NCBI RefSeq assembly: GCF_900088825.1
Contig: NZ_LT592171.1
Location: forward strand, 1,689,187 to 1,753,186
DNA: 64,000 nt
Origin: Thiomonas delicata
GTDB lineage: Bacteria; Pseudomonadota; Gammaproteobacteria; Burkholderiales; Burkholderiaceae_C
Direction of reading: 5' to 3'
Part shown: positions 8,370 to 18,525 of the stretch, one piece after another
How the letters are laid out: each line of letters starts with the position of its first letter
Position numbering within the stretch: position 1 is the first letter of the stretch
Made by a program: the position numbers and the translations under genes
The notes under the pieces: model-generated
Database searches by the model: none
What the model was told of the DNA's origin: nothing
Seen by the model: the letters and a program-made list of their open reading frames with translations, nothing else

Positions 8370-9299
8370 ATGCGCGCCGTCGTCTTCGCCTATCACAACG
8401 TTGGCGCACGCGCCCTGCGCACCCTGCTGGCAGGCGGCATGCAGGTCGAGCTGGTGCTCACGCACCCGGACGACCCCGGTGAAACCATCTGGTTCGAGAG
8501 CGTGGCCGCCGTCGCGGCCGAGCATGGCATCCCGGTGGCCCTGGTGGATCTGTCCGTGCCGCCCGAACTGCAGGCGCGCGTGGCGGCCATCCATCCCGAC
8601 TACCTGTTTTCCTTTTACTTCCGCCGCATGCTGCCGCCCGCGCTGCTGGCCACGGCGCGCATCGCTGCGCTGAACATGCATGGATCCCTGCTGCCCAAGT
8701 ACCGCGGGCGGGTGCCGGTGAACTGGGCCGTGCTGCACGGGGAGCGCGAAACCGGCGCCACCCTGCACGTCATGGAAGCCAAGCCCGACGCCGGCGACAT
8801 CGTCGCCCAACAGGCGGTGCCCATCCTGCCCGACGACACGGCGAAGGACGTGTTCGACAAGGTGACCGTGGCCGCCGAGATCGCGCTGTGGAGCGTGCTG
8901 CCGCAGCTCATGCGGGGGCAACTGCCGCGCCGGCCCAACCCGCTCGCGCAGGGCAGCTACTTCGGCGGCCGCAAGCCCGAGGACGGGCGGCTCGACTGGA
9001 CCCGGCCGGCGGCCGAACTCTATAACCTCATCCGCGCCGTGGCGCCACCCTACCCCGGCGCGTTTTTCGAGTCGGGCGGCAGGCGACTCGTCGTCGCCCG
9101 GGCCCGCCTGGCGCGGCCCGAGATCGCCGCCCTGCTGCCCGAGTCTTGCGGCCTCGGCCTGCACGCGGCGGCCGGCAAGCTGCTGGCCAGGGCCGGTGAC
9201 GGCGGGGTCATCCATATCCTCGAACTGTGGGACGCCGGCTTCCCAGGCACGCCCCTCAGCCCGCAACAAGTTTCGGAACTCGCAGCGCATCTGCCATGA
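8370..9299 (+). CDS. UDP-L-Ara4N formyltransferase (separate ArnA N-terminal function)
   Basis: A 309-residue formyltransferase that N-formylates UDP-L-Ara4N with 10-formyl-tetrahydrofolate. In E. coli this is the N-terminal half of bifunctional ArnA. The catalytic residues Asn102, His104 and Asp140 fall at the same numbers here (ALNMHGSLLPKYRG and KPDAGDIV), which also supports the ATG at 8370. The decarboxylase half is the next gene, overlapping by four bases (ATGA at 9296), so the activities stay coupled by translation rather than fusion. Confidence 0.9.
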   Translation: MRAVVFAYHNVGARALRTLLAGGMQVELVLTHPDDPGETIWFESVAAVAAEHGIPVALVDLSVPPELQARVAAIHPDYLFSFYFRRMLPPALLATARIAALNMHGSLLPKYRGRVPVNWAVLHGERETGATLHVMEAKPDAGDIVAQQAVPILPDDTAKDVFDKVTVAAEIALWSVLPQLMRGQLPRRPNPLAQGSYFGGRKPEDGRLDWTRPAAELYNLIRAVAPPYPGAFFESGGRRLVVARARLARPEIAALLPESCGLGLHAAAGKLLARAGDGGVIHILELWDAGFPGTPLSPQQVSELAAHLP

Positions 9300-10351
9300 A
9301 AAAAATCCTCATCCTCGGCGTCAACGGCTTCATCGGCCACCACCTGTCCAAACGCATCCTGGCCGCCACCGACTGGCAGGTCTACGGCATGGACATGAGC
9401 ACGGATCGCATCGACGATCTGTTGCCCAACCCCAGGTTCAAGTTCTTCGAGGGCGACATCACCATCAACAAGGAGTGGATCGAATACCACGTGCGCAAGT
9501 GCGACGTCATCCTCCCGCTGGTCGCCATCGCCACGCCCGCCACCTACGTGAAGGCGCCGCTGCGCGTGTTCGAACTGGACTTCGAGGCCAATCTGCCCAT
9601 CGTGCGCGCGGCCGTGAAGCACGGCAAGCGCCTCGTGTTCCCCTCCACCTCCGAGGTCTACGGCATGTGCACGGACGCCGAATTCGACCCCGAGAACTCG
9701 CCGCTGATCTACGGCCCGATCAATAAGCCACGCTGGATCTACGCCTGCTCCAAGCAGCTGATGGACCGCGTCATCGCCGGCTACGGTCAGCAGGAAGGGC
9801 TGGACTACACCCTGTTCCGGCCTTTCAACTGGATCGGCGCCGGGCTGGACTCGATCCACACGCCGAAGGAAGGCAGCTCGCGCGTGGTCACCCAGTTCCT
9901 CGGCCACATCGTGCGCGGGGAGAACATCAGCCTGGTCGACGGCGGGCAGCAAAAGCGCGCCTTCACCGACATCGACGACGGCATCGACGCGCTGATGCGC
10001 ATCATCGACAACAAGAACGGCGTCGCCAAGGGCCAGATCTACAACATCGGCAACCCGGCCAACAACCACTCGGTGCGCGATCTGGCCGAGCGCATGCTGC
10101 GTCTCGCGGCGGAATACCCCGAATACCGCGACAGCGCGAAACAGGTCCGGCTGGTCGAAACCAGCTCGGGCGCTTACTACGGCTCCGGCTACCAGGACGT
10201 GCAGAACCGCGTGCCCAAGATCACCAACACCATGCGAGACCTCGACTGGACGCCGAAGGCCGACATGGACACCGCCCTGCGCAAGATCTTCGAGGCCTAC
10301 CGCGGCCAGATCGGCCAGGCGCGCGCGCTGATGGACGACGGCGGGAACTGA
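9296..10351 (+). CDS. arnA: UDP-glucuronate decarboxylase (separate ArnA C-terminal function)
   Basis: An extended-SDR enzyme (351 residues) that oxidises and decarboxylates UDP-glucuronic acid to the UDP-4-keto-pentose used by ArnB. The N-terminal Rossmann motif is GVNGFIGHHL; STSEVYG carries the conserved Ser-Glu pair, YACSK is the YxxxK pair, and KRAFTDIDD holds the conserved arginine. It corresponds to the C-terminal half of enteric ArnA. No UDP-glucose dehydrogenase gene is seen in the window, so UDP-glucuronate must come from elsewhere. Confidence 0.9.
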   Translation: MKKILILGVNGFIGHHLSKRILAATDWQVYGMDMSTDRIDDLLPNPRFKFFEGDITINKEWIEYHVRKCDVILPLVAIATPATYVKAPLRVFELDFEANLPIVRAAVKHGKRLVFPSTSEVYGMCTDAEFDPENSPLIYGPINKPRWIYACSKQLMDRVIAGYGQQEGLDYTLFRPFNWIGAGLDSIHTPKEGSSRVVTQFLGHIVRGENISLVDGGQQKRAFTDIDDGIDALMRIIDNKNGVAKGQIYNIGNPANNHSVRDLAERMLRLAAEYPEYRDSAKQVRLVETSSGAYYGSGYQDVQNRVPKITNTMRDLDWTPKADMDTALRKIFEAYRGQIGQARALMDDGGN

Positions 10352-10382
10352 GCCGCGCACCAAGTCTGCGACACCGTACGGC

Positions 10383-11303
10383 ATGGCAACCCTCGCCCTC
10401 AAGGTCGACGTCGACACCCTGCGCGGCACGCGCGAAGGCGTGCCCACGCTGCTGCGGCTTCTGGCGCGCCATCGTCTGCGCGCCACCTTCCTGTTCAGTC
10501 TCGGACCCGACCATACCGGCCGCGCGCTCAAGCGCGTGTTCCGCCCGGGGTTCCTGGCCAAGGTGCGGCGCACCTCGGTCACCAGCCACTACGGCCTCAA
10601 GACCCTGCTCTACGGCACCCTGCTGCCGGGGCCGGACATCGGCCGGCTGGCGGCCGAACCGATGCGCGCGACCTACCGCGCCGGGCACGAGGTCGGCGTC
10701 CACACCTGGGACCACATCCTTTGGCAGGACAACGTCGCGCGCAAGGACGCCGCATGGACGCGGCGCCAGATGCGGCTGGCGGTGGATCGCTTCGCCGAGA
10801 TTTTCGGCCACGCGCCCAAGGTGCACGGCGCCGCGGGCTGGCAGATGAACGACGCCGCCTACCTGCTGGAAGAAGAACTCGGCTTTACCCTCGCCTCGGA
10901 CGGCCGAGGCGATGCGCCGTATCGCCCCGTGGTCCATGGCCGCGCCCTCGCCGTGCCGCAGTTGCCGACCACCTTGCCGACGCTGGACGAACTCATCGGC
11001 GTGGACGGCATCACCCCCGAAAACGTGGCCGCGCACCTGCTCAAGCTTTCGCTGGACGGCCGCGACCATGTCTACACCCTGCACGCCGAACTGGAAGGCG
11101 GCCAACTCGCGCCCGTGTTCGATGCCCTGCTGACCGGCTGGAGCCAGTCCGGTCTGCGCGTCGGCAGCATGGCGGATTACGCCGCAACGCTGGACCTGGG
11201 GGCATTGCCGCGTAAAGGCGTGGGCATGGGCACCGTGCCCGGGCGCAGCGGCGTGTTGGCCGTCCCGGTGAATCTCCCACCCGGACCTGCGGGCCTGGCC
11301 TGA
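10383..11303 (+). CDS. arnD: 4-deoxy-4-formamido-L-arabinose-phosphoundecaprenol deformylase
   Basis: A NodB-type polysaccharide deacetylase (306 residues) that removes the formyl group from undecaprenyl-phosphate-L-Ara4FN before flipping. The metal-binding motif begins LKVDVDTLRGTREGVP, and GVHTWDHILWQD supplies the HxxxH metal ligands around residue 110. The gene starts 31 bases after the decarboxylase and ends the arn operon. A second envelope gene follows after 37 bases on the same strand and could be co-transcribed. Confidence 0.92.
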   Translation: MATLALKVDVDTLRGTREGVPTLLRLLARHRLRATFLFSLGPDHTGRALKRVFRPGFLAKVRRTSVTSHYGLKTLLYGTLLPGPDIGRLAAEPMRATYRAGHEVGVHTWDHILWQDNVARKDAAWTRRQMRLAVDRFAEIFGHAPKVHGAAGWQMNDAAYLLEEELGFTLASDGRGDAPYRPVVHGRALAVPQLPTTLPTLDELIGVDGITPENVAAHLLKLSLDGRDHVYTLHAELEGGQLAPVFDALLTGWSQSGLRVGSMADYAATLDLGALPRKGVGMGTVPGRSGVLAVPVNLPPGPAGLA

Positions 11304-11340
11304 CGGCGCGCAACGCCGGCAAGCGAGGCCCGCCGTTTTC

Positions 11341-12279
11341 ATGCGCAAGATGGCCATCCGTTTTCTCGCCGCCGTGCTGACTTGCGTCGGCGCCGGCGGC
11401 GCATGGGCGCAGACCCCCGCAACGGCGCCCCTGCCAACCCAGCCGGGGCTGTCGCAGCAGATCGTCGGCGGCAGCTTTGAATACACCGTGCGCCAGGGCG
11501 ATACGCTGACCGCGATCGGGGCGCGCTTCGGCGAGTCGGCCGCCGTCATCGCGCGGCGCAATGCGCTGGCTCCCCATGCCGCGATCCATCCGGGACAGGC
11601 GCTTCAGATCGACAACCGCCACATCGTCCCGGAAACCCTGGACGATGGCATCCTGATCAATCTGCCGCAGCGCATGCTGTTCGACTTCCATGACGGCCGG
11701 CTCGCCGGCGCCTATCCGGTCGGCCTGGGCAAACCGAGCTGGCCGACGCCAGCGGGACGTTTCAAGGTGGTGGAATTGCGCAAAGACCCCACCTGGCATG
11801 TCCCGCTGTCGATCCAGGAGGAAATGCGGCGCGAAGGCAAGGCCATCATCACCCGCATGCCGCCCGGGCCTGACAATCCTTTGGGCCGATACTGGATCGG
11901 GCTGAGCCTGCCCGGCTACGGCATCCACGGCACCAGCGCGCCGCCCAGCGTCTACCATGTCCAGAGCCACGGCTGCATCCGGCTGCATCCGGACGACATC
12001 GAATCCCTGTTCGCCCATGTCCAGCTCGGCACCCCCGGCAAGATCATCTATGCTCGCTTGCTGCTCGCCGCGCTGCCCGATGGCAACATTGAACTCGAGG
12101 TCAACCCGGACATCTACCGCAAACAACCCAAGCCCTGGGATGCGCTGGTCAAACTCGCGGCCGAACATGGCCTGACCGACCGCATCGACTGGCAAAAGGC
12201 CCGGCAAGTCGTCGAGCAGCAAGAGGGGCTGGCGAGGCGCATCGACCGCCAAGCCGAAGACCAGCCCCCGGCACCGTAA
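11341..12279 (+). CDS. Exported LysM / L,D-transpeptidase (YkuD)
   Basis: A 312-residue periplasmic enzyme expected to make 3-3 peptidoglycan crosslinks or tether lipoproteins. The N-terminus is a signal peptide ending near AWA-Q at residues 22-24. A LysM domain follows (YTVRQGDTLTAIGARFG, residues 48-64, to about 90), then a YkuD domain with His196 (YGIHGTSAPPS) and the catalytic cysteine Cys212 in SHGCIRLHPDD. This is the architecture of ErfK/YbiS relatives. It sits directly after arnD and before a second peptidoglycan-type exported protein. Confidence 0.9.
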   Translation: MRKMAIRFLAAVLTCVGAGGAWAQTPATAPLPTQPGLSQQIVGGSFEYTVRQGDTLTAIGARFGESAAVIARRNALAPHAAIHPGQALQIDNRHIVPETLDDGILINLPQRMLFDFHDGRLAGAYPVGLGKPSWPTPAGRFKVVELRKDPTWHVPLSIQEEMRREGKAIITRMPPGPDNPLGRYWIGLSLPGYGIHGTSAPPSVYHVQSHGCIRLHPDDIESLFAHVQLGTPGKIIYARLLLAALPDGNIELEVNPDIYRKQPKPWDALVKLAAEHGLTDRIDWQKARQVVEQQEGLARRIDRQAEDQPPAP

Positions 12280-12293
12280 GCAAGGAAGCCACC

Positions 12294-12896
12294 ATGTCGC
12301 GTATCCGCCCCGATACACCGTCTCACCCACACGCAGTAGCCAACCACGAACGCCGACGTTTCCTCTCGGCCGCGGCCGGCATTCTGGCCGCGGGAAGCGG
12401 CGTCGCCGCCCGACCGGCCTTCGCCCAGACACGCGCCTCCAGCGCTGAGCGCGCGCTCAACGTGCACAACCTGCACACCGGCGAAACCCTGCGCACCGTC
12501 TATTGGGCGCAAGGCGTGTACCTTCCCGAATCGCTCGCCGAGGTCAACCACCTGCTGCGCGATTTCCGCAACAACGAGACCAGGGCCATCGCCCCCTCGC
12601 TGCTCGATCTGCTGCACGCCATCACCGAACGACTCGGCGCGACCCAGCCCATCCAACTCGTGTCGGGCTACCGCTCGCCCAGCACCAACGCCATGCTGCA
12701 CGCCCGCAGCGCGGGCGTGGCCAAGCACAGCCTGCACATGGACGGCATGGCTGCCGACATCCGCGTTCCCGGGCACGACCTGACGCAACTGCACCGGGTC
12801 GCGCTGTCGTTGCAGGTCGGAGGCGTCGGCCTGTATCCCCGCTCGGATTTCGTGCATGTCGACATCGGCCGGGTGCGCCGCTGGCAAGGTGTCTGA
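12294..12896 (+). CDS. Tat-exported DUF882 / M15-type murein peptidase (YcbK-like)
   Basis: A 200-residue protein with a twin-arginine leader: ERRRFLSAAAG at about 19-29, then a hydrophobic stretch and a cleavage site near AFA-Q (residue 45). The mature part is a DUF882/peptidase M15 zinc enzyme: SGYRSPSTNAML, His148-x6-Asp155 (HMDGMAAD) and His188-x-Asp190 (HVD). Relatives cut peptidoglycan peptides or process its crosslinks. It begins 14 bases after the L,D-transpeptidase, so the two are probably one transcript. Confidence 0.88.
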   Translation: MSRIRPDTPSHPHAVANHERRRFLSAAAGILAAGSGVAARPAFAQTRASSAERALNVHNLHTGETLRTVYWAQGVYLPESLAEVNHLLRDFRNNETRAIAPSLLDLLHAITERLGATQPIQLVSGYRSPSTNAMLHARSAGVAKHSLHMDGMAADIRVPGHDLTQLHRVALSLQVGGVGLYPRSDFVHVDIGRVRRWQGV

Positions 12897-12953
12897 GCGC
12901 GGCGGGCCGCGGGAACTTCGGCGCGGGATGTCCCGTCGCTTCGGTTCGGCAAC

Positions 12954-12995
12954 TTGATCTCGATCAATCGCGCGCCACGCCAACCCGCCTAGCCT
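12954..12995 (+). promoter_or_regulatory. FNR/ANR-type operator and class II promoter of the 13-15.7 kb operon
   Basis: TTGATCTCGATCAA at 12954-12967 matches the FNR consensus TTGAT-N4-ATCAA at every fixed base. A possible -10 box, TAGCCT, lies at 12990-12995. A start near 13002 would put the operator centre at -41.5, the class II FNR activation position. No good -35 hexamer is visible, as expected when FNR replaces it. The downstream gene starts at 13025. Confidence 0.75.
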
Positions 12996-13024
12996 GACGG
13001 CATGTGTCGGTGTGAGGTGGCGTC

Positions 13025-13678
13025 ATGGATGATCGCTTCCAGGATCGTTTCGCCGCGGGCCGCAAGCTGGCCCAGGCGCTGCAGGCCTATGCGCACCACC
13101 ATGACGTGCTTGTGCTGGCGGTGCCGCGCGGCGGCGTGCCGGTGGGATACGAAGTGGCCAAGGCCTTGGGCGCCGAACTCGACGTGCTCATCGCGCGAAA
13201 GCTCGGATTGCCCGGGCACCCGGAACTCGCCATGGGCGCGATTGCCTCCGGCGGCGCGCTCTATCTCAACCCCGACGTCATCGCGATAAGCGGGGTGTCC
13301 CGGCAGGAGATCGAAGCGGTTCTTGCGGACGAACGCATCGAGTTGCAACGCCGGGAAACCCAGTACCGAGGAGCGCGCCCACCGGTGCGTATCGACGGCC
13401 GCGTGGTCATCGTCGTCGACGACGGCATCGCCACCGGCGCCTCGATGCGGGCGGCCGTCATGGCGCTGCGCTCGCAGCATCCCGACCGCATCGTGGTGGC
13501 CGTGCCGGTCGCTCCGCCCGACGCAAAGCAGCGCCTGGGCGACATCGCCGACGACTTCATCTGCGTCCTCAGCCCCGACCCCTTCTATGCCGTCGGCCAG
13601 TTCTACGACACCTTCGACCAGACCAGCGACGAGGAAGTCCGCCGTCTTCTGGCCAGGTCGCGCGAGGAGACACCGTGA
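13025..13678 (+). CDS. Phosphoribosyltransferase-family protein
   Basis: A 217-residue type I PRTase fold protein. The PRPP-binding loop is VDDGIATGAS at residues 131-140; AVPRGGVPVGYE near residues 32-43 is the other typical stretch, and LDVLIARKLGLPGHPELAMG is characteristic of the stand-alone family. Substrate is unknown. In mycobacteria this domain occurs fused to erythromycin-esterase-like or dienelactone-hydrolase-like domains in hypoxia-induced proteins. Here it is the first gene behind an FNR-type box and its TGA overlaps the GTG of the next gene (GTGA at 13675). Confidence 0.85.
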   Translation: MDDRFQDRFAAGRKLAQALQAYAHHHDVLVLAVPRGGVPVGYEVAKALGAELDVLIARKLGLPGHPELAMGAIASGGALYLNPDVIAISGVSRQEIEAVLADERIELQRRETQYRGARPPVRIDGRVVIVVDDGIATGASMRAAVMALRSQHPDRIVVAVPVAPPDAKQRLGDIADDFICVLSPDPFYAVGQFYDTFDQTSDEEVRRLLARSREETP

Positions 13679-14994
13679 CGCATCCCGCGCTGACCCCGTT
13701 TCTTGCCGTGCGCGACCTCGCGCAAAGGCTGGCCGGCACGCCCGCCGATCATGACGCGCTGCTGGCGATGGCCGAAGGGCGGCGTTTCGTCCTTCTCGGC
13801 GAAGCGACTCACGGCACGCAGGATTTCTACCGCATGCGCGCCGAAATCACCCGCCGGTTGATCGCGGAACAGGGTTTCGACGCCGTCGCGATCGAAGGCG
13901 ACTGGCCCGACGCCTGGCGCGTCAACCGCTACGTGCAGGGCGAAGGCGACGACGACGACGCCTCCGCGCTGGACGACTTCGAGCGTTTTCCCGCCTGGAT
14001 GTGGCGCAACCGGGAAGTCCTCGACTTCGTCGGCTGGCTGCGCGCGCACAACGCCACCAAACCCCGGGCGCAGCGCGTGGGGTTTTATGGCCTCGACCTC
14101 TACAGCCTCTACCGTTCGGCCGACGCGGTGATCCACTATCTCGACCGCATCGACCCGGAACAGGCGGAACTCGGCCGCAAGCGCTACGCGGCCCTCGACC
14201 ACGTGCGCGAGCCCCAGGTCTACGGCTACCAGGCGGCCTTCGGCCAGCGCCCCGACGCTCGCGAAGGCGTCATTGCGCAATTGCTGCAATTGCGCGCCGA
14301 TGCGCAGGCCTACATCGAGCGCAATGGCCTCGCGGCGTTGGATGCGCATTTCTTTGCCGAGCGCAACGCCACGGTGGTCGTTCACGCCGAAGCCTATTAC
14401 CGCGCCATGTTCGGACGGCGCGTCAGCACCTGGAACCTGCGCGACGCCCATATGCGCGACACCCTGCTCGCACTGGCCGACTACCGCGTCCGGCGGGGCG
14501 GCACGGGACGGGTGGTGGTCTGGGCTCACAACTCGCACCTCGGCGACGCGCGCGCCACCGAATCGCATGCGCGGGGCGAATGGAATCTCGGCCAGTTGGT
14601 CCGGCAGGACGTGGGCGACCAGGCCCTGCTGGTGGGCTTCACAACCTATACGGGCCGCGTCTCGGCGGCTTCGCAGTGGGACGGCGACGTCGAGCACAAG
14701 TGGGTCAGGCCGGCGCTGCGCGGCAGCTACGAGCATCTGTTCCACAGCACGGGGCTGGATCGGTTCTTCCTGCCCTTGACCGACGCCGCGGCCGAGCCCC
14801 TGCGCGAGCCCATGCTGGAGCGCGCCATCGGCGTGCTTTATGTGCCGCAGACCGAACGCGCGAGCCATTATTTCGACGCCGCGCTGGCGCGCCAGTTCGA
14901 CGCCGTGTTCCACCTGGACGAAACTGCCGCGCTGGAACCGCTGGATGCGCCGCACCACTGGCACCGGCCGGAACCCGCATTGCCGGTCGCCTGA
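13675..14994 (+). CDS. Erythromycin-esterase-like protein
   Basis: A 439-residue member of the erythromycin esterase/succinoglycan biosynthesis family. Visible motifs are GEATHGT (42-48) and AIEGDWPD (72-79), with conserved histidine and glutamate residues later (for example VWAHNSHLGDARAT). The family includes macrolide esterases, but many chromosomal members have no proven substrate. Its operon position with a PRTase and an alpha/beta hydrolase argues for a stress or dormancy role over antibiotic resistance. The GTG start overlaps the previous stop. Confidence 0.85.
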   Translation: MTHPALTPFLAVRDLAQRLAGTPADHDALLAMAEGRRFVLLGEATHGTQDFYRMRAEITRRLIAEQGFDAVAIEGDWPDAWRVNRYVQGEGDDDDASALDDFERFPAWMWRNREVLDFVGWLRAHNATKPRAQRVGFYGLDLYSLYRSADAVIHYLDRIDPEQAELGRKRYAALDHVREPQVYGYQAAFGQRPDAREGVIAQLLQLRADAQAYIERNGLAALDAHFFAERNATVVVHAEAYYRAMFGRRVSTWNLRDAHMRDTLLALADYRVRRGGTGRVVVWAHNSHLGDARATESHARGEWNLGQLVRQDVGDQALLVGFTTYTGRVSAASQWDGDVEHKWVRPALRGSYEHLFHSTGLDRFFLPLTDAAAEPLREPMLERAIGVLYVPQTERASHYFDAALARQFDAVFHLDETAALEPLDAPHHWHRPEPALPVA

Positions 14995-14996
14995 AC

Positions 14997-15692
14997 ATGG
15001 GCCGCGAAAGCATGCGTCCGCTGCCTGCCGTCATCGACGTCGAGATCCGCACGCGCGACGTGGTGTTGGAAGGCATGCTCGCGCTGCCGGACACGCCATC
15101 CGGCCTCGTCGTGTTTGCCCACGGCAGCGGCAGCAGCCGGTTCAGCCGGCGCAACCGGGATGTCGCCGAAGCCATGCAGGCGGCCGGGCTGGGCACCTTG
15201 CTGTTCGATCTGCTCAGCGCCGAGGAGAACACGCGCGACAGGGTGACGGCCGAGCATCGCTTCGACATTGCGCTGCTTGCGCGGCGCCTGACCGATACGG
15301 TCGACTGGCTGGGCCAGGAGGCGGCGACCCGCGCCCTGCGCATCGGCCTGTTCGGCGCCAGCACCGGGGCGGCGGCGGCCCTGATCACCGCCGCCGAGCG
15401 CCTGCAACGCGTGGATGCGGTCGTCTCGCGCGGCGGGCGCCCCGACCTGGCCGGCGATGCGCTCGGCAGGGTGCGGGCCCCCACGCTGCTCATCGTCGGC
15501 GGCTGGGACCCTGAGGTCATCGCCCTGAATGCGCAGGCGGCGCGCCAACTCACCTGCGCGCACCGCACCGCCATCGTCCCCGACGCGACCCATCTCTTCG
15601 AGGAGCCGGGCAAATTGGAACAAGTCTCCAGGCTGGCCGCCGCCTGGTTTGCAACGTACCTCGCGGCGACGGACAGCCGAGGGGCGCGCTAG
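14997..15692 (+). CDS. Alpha/beta hydrolase, dienelactone-hydrolase-like
   Basis: A 231-residue cytoplasmic hydrolase. The triad is visible: Ser122 in LFGASTGAAAA, Asp171 in VGGWDPEV and His199 in PDATHLFEEPG. An oxyanion-type motif FAHGSGSSR lies near residue 40. The start at 14997 is two bases after the esterase-like gene. Substrate unknown. Proteins like this are linked or fused with PRTase domains in other bacteria, which supports a shared pathway. Confidence 0.8.
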   Translation: MGRESMRPLPAVIDVEIRTRDVVLEGMLALPDTPSGLVVFAHGSGSSRFSRRNRDVAEAMQAAGLGTLLFDLLSAEENTRDRVTAEHRFDIALLARRLTDTVDWLGQEAATRALRIGLFGASTGAAAALITAAERLQRVDAVVSRGGRPDLAGDALGRVRAPTLLIVGGWDPEVIALNAQAARQLTCAHRTAIVPDATHLFEEPGKLEQVSRLAAAWFATYLAATDSRGAR

Positions 15693-15712
15693 GGCTTCCC
15701 GGTCGGGAAGCC
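15693..15712 (+). terminator. Perfect hairpin after the hydrolase gene
   Basis: GGCTTCCCG (15693-15701) and CGGGAAGCC (15704-15712) form a nine-base stem with a two-base spacer directly at the end of the hydrolase gene. There is no T-tract, so it may be an attenuator or RNA-stabilising hairpin between the operon and the CBS gene. Confidence 0.4.
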
Positions 15713-15780
15713 GTCCGCCGGGGGTCTTTCCAGACGGAAGGACAGCCCGACATGGCCCATATCGACGTCAGGAGCACAGC

Positions 15781-16299
15781 ATGAAAGTCAAGGACCTTTA
15801 CACCCGGGGCACGGTGCACATCCCGCGATCACGCACGTTGCAGGAAGCCGCCATCCAGATGCGTGAACAGCATATCGGGGCTCTCGTCGTCACGGATGGC
15901 GCGGCGAACGATCACGTCGCCGGGGTCGTCACCGACCGGGACATGGTGGTCAGGGCGCTCGCCAAAGGCGCAAACCCGGTCGCCACGACGGTTGGCGACG
16001 TGATGACCGAGGGCGTGATGTCCGTCCCTCAAACCACCGATGTCAGCGATGCGATGCAGACCATGTTCAGCCATGGCATACGCAGGCTCGCGGTGACCGA
16101 TGACGACGGCGGGGTGGTCGGCGTGCTGTCCCTGGACGATGTGATCCAGGCCATGAGCCGCGAGCGTCGCAACTCGCCAGCATCGTGCGCAGCGAGCAGC
16201 AGCGGGACCGAACCGGGAGCGTGCAATCGCTCCTGCATCCCTGAGAAGGCCGGGCTGGCGCCGATTCCGGCCGCGCCGCGACCCGCGCTTCGCGCTTGA
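15781..16299 (+). CDS. Two-CBS-domain protein, apparently frameshifted near its C-terminus
   Basis: A CBS-pair protein (residues about 7-62 and 72-128), a nucleotide-sensing module resembling hypoxic response protein 1. AGGAG at 15770-15774 precedes the ATG. After DDVIQAMSRE (residue 128) the frame continues as an unnatural Ser/Pro/Ala-rich tail to 16299. One base away, the DNA from 16164 reads LASIVRSEQQRDRTG and ends at a TGA at 16242-16244, which looks like the native tail. A missing base near 16163, real or a sequencing error, would explain this. The native product would be about 154 residues. Confidence 0.8.
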   Translation: MKVKDLYTRGTVHIPRSRTLQEAAIQMREQHIGALVVTDGAANDHVAGVVTDRDMVVRALAKGANPVATTVGDVMTEGVMSVPQTTDVSDAMQTMFSHGIRRLAVTDDDGGVVGVLSLDDVIQAMSRERRNSPASCAASSSGTEPGACNRSCIPEKAGLAPIPAAPRPALRA

Positions 16300-16329
16300 G
16301 CCGGCTCATGGCGACGCCATGAGCCGGCT
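16299..16329. terminator. Bidirectional terminator between the CBS gene and acs
   Basis: A perfect 14-base stem, AGCCGGCTCATGGC (16299-16312) and GCCATGAGCCGGCT (16316-16329), with a three-base loop. It lies between two convergent genes six bases before the acs stop codon, so it can serve both strands. T-tracts are weak. Confidence 0.65.
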
Positions 16330-16334
16330 TGCGC

Positions 16335-18317
<1,983 letters not shown>

Positions 18318-18389
18318 GGTTGTCTCCAGGTTTTCAGTCGATCCATCGCGCCCAGCGTTGGCGGCCGTGCCAGGCTTCGCCGCATGGTT

Positions 18390-18417
18390 TCAACTGTATT
18401 GTGTCCGCTTTATATTC
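18390..18417 (+). promoter_or_regulatory. Candidate sigma-70 promoter for the YqhA-like gene
   Basis: TTCAAC (18390-18395), a 16-base spacer and TATATT (18412-18417) form a plausible -35/-10 pair about 110 bases before the ATG at 18526, in an AT-richer island between divergent genes. Confidence 0.4.
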
Positions 18418-18525
18418 TGGACCGCGTGCTCTTACATCCCCCTGACGCTGCACGGCCATCCAAAATGCCGCAGCCCCATGGAATTCTTACAATCGGACAC
18501 TCATTTTTCGTGCCCTGACAACCCC

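Noticed and set aside
13675-14994. Macrolide resistance gene
   Set aside because: The family name alone suggests it; operon context and the chromosomal setting favour a different substrate, so no resistance call is made.
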